Both the position numbers and the translations under genes were made by a program. From JAPKYZ01 sp033763835 (GTDB lineage Bacteria; Acidobacteriota; Terriglobia; Bryobacterales; Bryobacteraceae), in assembly GCA_033763835.1 (NCBI GenBank), contig JANRJS010000007.1, positions 1 to 64,000 on the forward strand: 64,000 nucleotides of DNA. The letters are read 5' to 3'. Under the pieces are notes generated by a model that made no database searches, was not told the origin of the DNA, and saw only the letters and a list, made by a program, of their open reading frames with translations. Positions 59,369 to 64,000 of the stretch are shown here, piece by piece (position 1 is the stretch's first letter; each line of letters begins with the position of its first letter).

Positions 59369-60925
59369 ATGATCTTGACTCGCAGATACTTTTTACCTAC
59401 CCTCGCCAGCGCTGGACTCGGCGTAACATTTTCCGAGCGGCTGTTTGCCCAGGCCGGTCCGTTTCAGCACAACGTCGCGAGCGGCGACCCGCTCGCCGAC
59501 CGCGTCATCCTTTGGACCCGAGTGACCTTGCCCGCACCGGGCGATCTTGTTGCCGTTAATTGGGAAGTCGCGACAGATGCCGGATTTAGCCGTGTCGTCC
59601 GGCGCGGAACCACTTCCACTTCCGCCGCGTTCGACTTTACGGTCAAAGTGGATGTCGATCGCCTGGATGCCGGAACAACCTACTACTACCGGTTTCTGTT
59701 GCCGGGCGGCGTGAGTTCGCCGATTGGCCGAACGAAGACCCTGCCGCTCGGATCCGTTTCGCGTCTGCGTTTCGCAGTCACTTCCTGCTCGAACTATCCG
59801 GCGGGCTACTTCAACGCTTACCGGCTGATCGCCAATCGAGCCGATCTCGATGTCGTCCTGCATCTCGGCGACTACATCTACGAGTACGCGGAAGGTACCT
59901 TCGGCTCGGGCGCACCTACGGGCCGCGCGCCGATCCCGAATAAAGAGACCGTCACGCTTACCGACTATCGCCAACGATACGCGCAGTACCGGACCGATCC
60001 CGACCTGCAGGAAGTCCATCGCCAGCATCCGTTTATCGTCGTTTGGGACGATCACGAGAGCGCCAATAACGCCTGGAAAGGCGGCGCGCAAAATCATCAA
60101 CCCGAAACCGAAGGCGATTGGGAGACGCGCAAGGCGGTTTCCGCGCAAGCGTGGCGGGAATGGATGCCGGTCCGCGAGACTCCGTACGGGGCGATCTACC
60201 GCTCGTTCCGCTTCGGCGATCTCATGGATTTGGCGATGCTCGACACCCGGATCGCGGGCCGCGACGAACAGGTGAGTCCGTTCGGCGCGGAGGTGGATTC
60301 CCGGAGCCGTTCGCTGCTCGGCGCGGAACAGGAGGATTGGTTCCACCGGCAACTTACGACGTCGAAACTGCGAGGAGCGCGCTGGCGCGTCGTCGGCCAG
60401 CAGGTGATGATGGCGCAACTTGCCGGACCACGCGAGACGCCGTTTAACCCCGATCAATGGGACGGTTACGCGGCCACGCGCGGACGGCTGCTCGATCATC
60501 TGCGGACTCGCTCGATCGACAACATGGTGGTGCTGACGGGCGACATTCACTCGTCCTGGGCGAGCGAGATTTCGGAGAATCCATTTTCTTCGTCCGGTAG
60601 CGAACGGCAGGCCGTCGAGTTTGTCGCCACGTCGGTTACTTCGACGACCGGGCTCGAAGATTCGCCCAACGCGGACGCGGTGGAGCAATTGGTTTACGAT
60701 CTACAACCGCACGTCAAGTACGTCAATCTCACAAAGCGTGGCTACTTATTGGTCGATATTGACCGCGACCGGGCGCAAGGTGAGTGGTACCACTTGGCGA
60801 CAGTAGCGACGCGATCGCTCGAACAGAGTTTCGCGAAGGGCTATTTGACGGCTTCCGGGTCCAGCGCGCTCACAGTGGCCGCCGCGCCCGCGCCTACCAA
60901 GTCCGCCGCGCCGCTCGCGCCATAG
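59369..60925 (+). CDS. PhoD-type alkaline phosphatase/phosphodiesterase, Tat-exported (copy 2)
   Basis: 518 residues. It parallels copy 1 end to end: Tat signal TRRYFLPTLASAGLGVTFSE, then VASGDPLADRVILWTRV, VTSCSNYPAGYFNAY, LHLGDYIYEYAEG, VWDDHESANNAW, GQQVMMAQL and TGDIHSSWASEI. Both copies keep every core motif, so both are probably active. Divergence is greatest in the loop after YEYAEG and in the C-terminal tail (APAPTKSAAPLAP here). The spacing of 38 bases points to tandem duplication with later divergence, perhaps for different phosphodiesters. Confidence 0.93.
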   Translation: MILTRRYFLPTLASAGLGVTFSERLFAQAGPFQHNVASGDPLADRVILWTRVTLPAPGDLVAVNWEVATDAGFSRVVRRGTTSTSAAFDFTVKVDVDRLDAGTTYYYRFLLPGGVSSPIGRTKTLPLGSVSRLRFAVTSCSNYPAGYFNAYRLIANRADLDVVLHLGDYIYEYAEGTFGSGAPTGRAPIPNKETVTLTDYRQRYAQYRTDPDLQEVHRQHPFIVVWDDHESANNAWKGGAQNHQPETEGDWETRKAVSAQAWREWMPVRETPYGAIYRSFRFGDLMDLAMLDTRIAGRDEQVSPFGAEVDSRSRSLLGAEQEDWFHRQLTTSKLRGARWRVVGQQVMMAQLAGPRETPFNPDQWDGYAATRGRLLDHLRTRSIDNMVVLTGDIHSSWASEISENPFSSSGSERQAVEFVATSVTSTTGLEDSPNADAVEQLVYDLQPHVKYVNLTKRGYLLVDIDRDRAQGEWYHLATVATRSLEQSFAKGYLTASGSSALTVAAAPAPTKSAAPLAP

Positions 60926-60928
60926 TCG

Positions 60929-61546
60929 CTACCAGGCCGGTTCCCAGACGGGTCCGAGATCGAGGACGAAGCCATTTACGGGTTCCGCCGCTTCGATCTT
61001 CGCGAGATCGCTCAGAATCTCGATTCCGTCCCCGCGATACACATGCACTTCGCGACTGACGGGATGGATCAGCCAGCCCAGTTGGCAGCCGTTGGCCATC
61101 CACTCGGCCATCTTTTCTTGGACGTCCGGAAGACGGTCGCTCGGTGAGGTGAGTTCGATGACGAAGTCGGGGCAAAGAGGCAGGAAGCGCTCGCGCTGGC
61201 GCTTGTCGAGCTTTTCTAGCCGCGATCGATGCACCCAGCACACGTCCGGGGATCGCATCGCCGTGTTTGGAAGACGGAACAACGTGCTCGAATCGAACCC
61301 AACCCCGCGACCGTCGCGGCGCACCCATTCGCGAAATTGGCCCACGATCTCGAAGTTTCGGCTACCGGTTTCGCCGCCGGTATTGGCCATGATGAGGACT
61401 CCTCCTTCGGCGGTCCGCTCCGCGCGCCGGTCGTCCGGTTGGCTAACGCAGAAATCGAAAAACTCGTCGTCCGTCAATGGCGGGTACGGTAGCTTGACGG
61501 GCATTCGATACTCGGCGATTTCGGGCGCAATCAAAAGCTCGGTCAT
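60929..61546 (-). CDS. Uma2-family protein (DUF820)
   Basis: 205 residues. LTDDEFFDFCVSQPDDRRAE is the N-terminal part. MRSPDVCWVHRSRL holds the catalytic Asp, FVIELTSPSDRLPDVQEKM the E-x-x-S motif, and LGWLIHPVSREVHVYR the final strand. Most like the cyanobacterial and acidobacterial Uma2 group of predicted restriction-endonuclease-like proteins. It is not closely related to the Uma2 gene at 49994. Its function is unproven. Confidence 0.85.
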   Translation of the reverse strand: MTELLIAPEIAEYRMPVKLPYPPLTDDEFFDFCVSQPDDRRAERTAEGGVLIMANTGGETGSRNFEIVGQFREWVRRDGRGVGFDSSTLFRLPNTAMRSPDVCWVHRSRLEKLDKRQRERFLPLCPDFVIELTSPSDRLPDVQEKMAEWMANGCQLGWLIHPVSREVHVYRGDGIEILSDLAKIEAAEPVNGFVLDLGPVWEPAW

Positions 61547-61574
61547 AGGCGCTCCTATTCAGTAGTCTAGCTCT

Positions 61575-62318
61575 ATGCGCGCGATTTTCTTCCTGGCCGC
61601 GATCCCCGCATTTTCGCAGACCCTCGACAATCTCGACGCCGTCTTGTGGACGCAGACTAGCGTCGAATACCAGGCCGCCGCTAGACAAACCTACGCCGCC
61701 GCGCGGATGGCGCTCGATCGGGGGCTCGCCACGCCGCACTGGACCGCCGTTCCTAGCGCGCCGGAAGTTCACGCGAAGCCTCCGGCTATCATCCTCGATC
61801 TCGACGAAACGGTCCTCGATAACTCGGCCTACCGGGCGCGGCGGCTGCTCGACCGCGGCAAGCCGTTCACGCTCGATAGCTGGAACGCCTGGGTGGCGGA
61901 AGCCAAGGCGGGGCTCGTTCCGGGCGCGCGCGAGTTTCTCGACTACGCTCGCTCCCGCGGCGTCGCGATCTTCTTCGTCACCAATCGTGATTGCAAAAAC
62001 GAACCTTCCGACGCAACGTTCCGGAATCTCAAAGCGCTGGGCCTCGACGGCGAACTCCGCTGCCGGACCGATACTAGCGATAAGGAGCCGCGCCGGTACC
62101 AGATCGCGTACTCGCATCGCGTGGTTCTGCTGATCGGCGACGACTTCAACGATTTCCTCACCGCCGCGCCGACGCTCGCCGAACGCCAAAAGCAATTCGA
62201 CCGGTTCGGAATCTACTTCGGCGAGCGTTGGTTCGTTTTGCCGAACCCAATGTACGGATCTTGGGAACGTCCGTTCGCCGATTCCGTACAAAAGAAGAGA
62301 GAAGCTCTCAGGCCATGA
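61575..62318 (+). CDS. HAD-type acid phosphatase, class C/lipoprotein e(P4)-like, secreted
   Basis: 247 residues. A short signal (AIFFLAAIPAFSQ) precedes the HAD core. The nucleophile motif is IILDLDETVLDNSAY, motif 2 is FFVTNRDCKNE, and motif 4 has LLIGDDFNDFL with the paired Asp. The intermediate KSWN-like cap (SWNAWVAEAKA) is the e(P4)/class C acid phosphatase form, which often removes phosphate from nucleotides such as NMN. It overlaps the following gene by ATGA and should be co-expressed. Confidence 0.87.
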   Translation: MRAIFFLAAIPAFSQTLDNLDAVLWTQTSVEYQAAARQTYAAARMALDRGLATPHWTAVPSAPEVHAKPPAIILDLDETVLDNSAYRARRLLDRGKPFTLDSWNAWVAEAKAGLVPGAREFLDYARSRGVAIFFVTNRDCKNEPSDATFRNLKALGLDGELRCRTDTSDKEPRRYQIAYSHRVVLLIGDDFNDFLTAAPTLAERQKQFDRFGIYFGERWFVLPNPMYGSWERPFADSVQKKREALRP

Positions 62319-62833
62319 AAATCGAATCAACGATCGGACGCACGCTCGTATTTTCGCAGGTTTCGGCGTTGCAGCGGGCGTATACGCTCAAGGACGCGGA
62401 ATCGGAAACCGTATTAGGCACGGTAACTTTCCGCAGCAATTGGGCGGGATCTTTCGCCACGGGCCAATGCGGCGGCGAGACCTGGACGTTTAAGCGGAAA
62501 GGCGTCTTCAAGCCTATCGTGACGGGGCGCGTCATGGATAGCGAATCGGAAATCGTTCGCTTCGGACCCGACTGGATGTCCGGCGGCGAAATCGAACTCG
62601 GCGACCGGCGGTTCCGCTGGAAATCCCAAAACTTCTTCTCGACTTCCTGGCATCTGTTGGACCGGACGGAGGCCGAAGTCATCTCCTGCAAAGAGAAGTT
62701 CTCGTTCGGCTTGAAGAGCGAGCTAACGCTCGGATCGGCGGCGCGCAATCTAGCGGATCTGCCGCTACTGGTCATGTTCTGCTGCTACTTGCGGGTACTG
62801 GCCTACGAAGACATGGCTGCGTTGGCCGCTTAG
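62315..62833 (+). CDS. LURP-one/scramblase-like beta-barrel protein, uncharacterised
   Basis: 172 residues. The protein is rich in alternating strands: YTLKDAESETVLGTVTFRSN, WTFKRKGVFKPIVTGRV, IELGDRRFRWKSQNFFST and AEVISCKEKFSFGLKS. It ends in one long hydrophobic segment (LPLLVMFCCYLRVLAYEDMA). A closed 12-strand barrel around a buried helix is the LURP-one/Tubby-like fold, and the pattern fits, but this is inference. The ATG overlaps the phosphatase stop by ATGA, and the stop overlaps the convergent Fe-S reductase by TTAG. Confidence 0.5.
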   Translation: MKIESTIGRTLVFSQVSALQRAYTLKDAESETVLGTVTFRSNWAGSFATGQCGGETWTFKRKGVFKPIVTGRVMDSESEIVRFGPDWMSGGEIELGDRRFRWKSQNFFSTSWHLLDRTEAEVISCKEKFSFGLKSELTLGSAARNLADLPLLVMFCCYLRVLAYEDMAALAA

Positions 62834-64000
62834 CTCCGGGGCCGGGCGGCGGCGATCTGCGCGATATCGAGCAGCTTCGGCGGCACGGCGTCCCCCGACA
62901 CCTGCACCAGCGCGTCGCGGAACATCGTGTTGCAGAAAGGGCACGCGGCGGCGACGGTGGTCGCGCCAGTGGCCACTAGTTCTTTGGCGCGAGTTTCACT
63001 GACCCGGTCGCCATGCTCTTCGCCCAAAAACGCGAGTCCCCCGCCCGCGCCGCAACAGAAAGACCGTTCGCGTGCGCGCGGCGGATCGACAACCGTGCCG
63101 GCCTGCGCAGCCACGGTCCGCGGCTCGTCGTAAGTGCCTTTGTAACGGCCTAGATAACAGGGGTCGTGGTAGACGATTTTCTCTTCGACCTTGGCCGGAG
63201 CGGGCAGGAGGCGCGCCAACAACTCGCTGTGATGCTCGACTGCGGGAGTTTCGCCGAACTCCTTCCAATCCTCCGTCATCGTACGCACGCAGTGCGGGCA
63301 GATCGACAGCATTTTCTTCGGTTTGGCGGCGCGAATCGTCTCGAGATTCGCTTCCGCGAGTTGCGCGAACGCCAGATCGTTTCCCAACCGGCGCGCCGAA
63401 TCGCCCGTGCATTTCTCTTTCTTAAGGACCCCGAAGCTTACGCCCTCGCGCCGCAGTACTTCCACCAGCGCCAGCACGATTTCCCGCCCTTTCGGATCGT
63501 AAGAACCCATACAGCCAAGCCAAAGACAATACTCCTGGGAGCCGTCGAAGTACGGCAACTCATTCTTCTGGATAAACTTATCCCGCTCGCTGGCGGAAAT
63601 ACCTAACGGATTCCCGTAGCGTTCCAGATTTAGGAATAACTTGCCGCCGTAGTCGTCCTCCCACTCGCCGGTGTTTACCGCGCCGCGCCGCAGCCCGACA
63701 ATCGCCGGGAGATGCTGGATTCCAACCGGACACTGGAATTCGCACGCACCGCAGGTGGTGCACTGGAACACGGCGGTCTGCGATTCGTACTTGCCGATCA
63801 GTTTTTCTTCGCTTGCCGGACCATACTCGTTCAGGTAACCGCGGAGACCTAGAACGATCTGCTTGGGGTTCAGTTCTTTCCCGGTGTTGTAAGCGGGACA
63901 GTGTTCCGTGCAACGACCGCACTCGACGCAGGAATACGCCTGCAAGGCGACGATTTGGGTCAGGTCCTTTCCCGTGACGATGCCGAAATCCTCGTCGCCC
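62830..64000 (-). CDS. Heterodisulfide reductase-like Fe-S protein, N-terminus off the right edge
   Basis: At least 390 residues are visible; the frame is open through position 64000, so the gene starts outside. Two 4Fe-4S motifs are present, CVECGRCTEHCP and CTTCGACEFQCP. Two CCG domains follow: the first reads CLWLGCMGSYD to SICPHCVRTM, the second YHDPCYLGRYKG to FCCGAGGG. This is the HdrD/GlcF-like electron-transfer architecture found in FadF-type membrane reductases, where a cytochrome-like N-terminus would be expected beyond the edge. It probably passes electrons from flavoproteins to quinone. Confidence 0.85.
   Translation of the reverse strand, partial: GDEDFGIVTGKDLTQIVALQAYSCVECGRCTEHCPAYNTGKELNPKQIVLGLRGYLNEYGPASEEKLIGKYESQTAVFQCTTCGACEFQCPVGIQHLPAIVGLRRGAVNTGEWEDDYGGKLFLNLERYGNPLGISASERDKFIQKNELPYFDGSQEYCLWLGCMGSYDPKGREIVLALVEVLRREGVSFGVLKKEKCTGDSARRLGNDLAFAQLAEANLETIRAAKPKKMLSICPHCVRTMTEDWKEFGETPAVEHHSELLARLLPAPAKVEEKIVYHDPCYLGRYKGTYDEPRTVAAQAGTVVDPPRARERSFCCGAGGGLAFLGEEHGDRVSETRAKELVATGATTVAAACPFCNTMFRDALVQVSGDAVPPKLLDIAQIAAARPRS

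Overview
The window looks like chromosomal DNA of an Acidobacteriota member, most likely of the Solibacter/Bryobacter group. That reading is inferred from gene content: two very large Oar-type TonB-dependent receptors, two VWFA proteins of the kind typical of Acidobacteria, three Gfo/Idh/MocA oxidoreductases, a DUF1080 protein, many two-gene toxin-antitoxin modules, and high GC throughout. Coding is dense. I see no rRNA, tRNA, insertion sequence, prophage or CRISPR array, and no gene-free stretch longer than about 170 bases.

Layout. 1-4.4 kb: a gene tail, an EVE protein, then an exopolysaccharide export set (outer-membrane exporter, Wzz-like co-polymerase, tyrosine autokinase). 4.4-7.2 kb: an M20 peptidase, a VapBC pair and a two-domain VOC protein. 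7.2-14 kb: a minus-strand operon of Oar-like receptor, small beta-propeller-like protein, GlcE and GlcF. 14-20 kb: a Tat-exported oxidoreductase, a META protein, and an operon of acyl-CoA dehydrogenase, a MeaB/methylmalonyl-CoA epimerase fusion, MTA phosphorylase and a GT9-like protein. 20-27 kb: toxin-antitoxin pairs (one with a CTG-start VapC, one frameshifted), DUF1080, ribosomal protein S21, a PLP enzyme, an M48 protease and a hydrolase. 27-34 kb: two VWFA proteins around an unidentified secreted protein of 1092 residues.

34.9-39.3 kb holds the most interesting locus: a tight five-gene operon that reads as a type III-A CRISPR effector complex (Cas10/Csm1, Csm2, Csm3, Csm4, Csm5). It has no array, no Cas6, no Cas1/Cas2 and no CARF effector in the window. 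Its Cas10 is only 398 residues, lacks an HD domain and carries GGDG in place of GGDD, while Csm3 keeps its catalytic Asp. The simplest inference is an RNA-guided RNA cleaver that no longer makes cyclic oligoadenylate and takes guides from elsewhere, or a repurposed RAMP complex.

39.4-48.3 kb: an ExeA-like ATPase, a nucleotidyltransferase toxin-antitoxin-like pair, a Ser/Thr kinase with a TolB-like domain and TPRs, a second Tat oxidoreductase and the second Oar-like receptor. 48.3-64 kb: a tandem alpha/beta hydrolase, two Uma2 proteins, an operon of gamma carbonic anhydrase, HisS and AspS, a DUF29 protein, a VWA protein, another VapBC pair, a duplicated beta-barrel protein, two tandem PhoD phosphatases, a HAD phosphatase with an overlapping partner, and an Fe-S reductase that runs off the right edge.

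A recurring feature is extreme compactness: six of twelve convergent gene pairs share exactly four bases at their stop codons.
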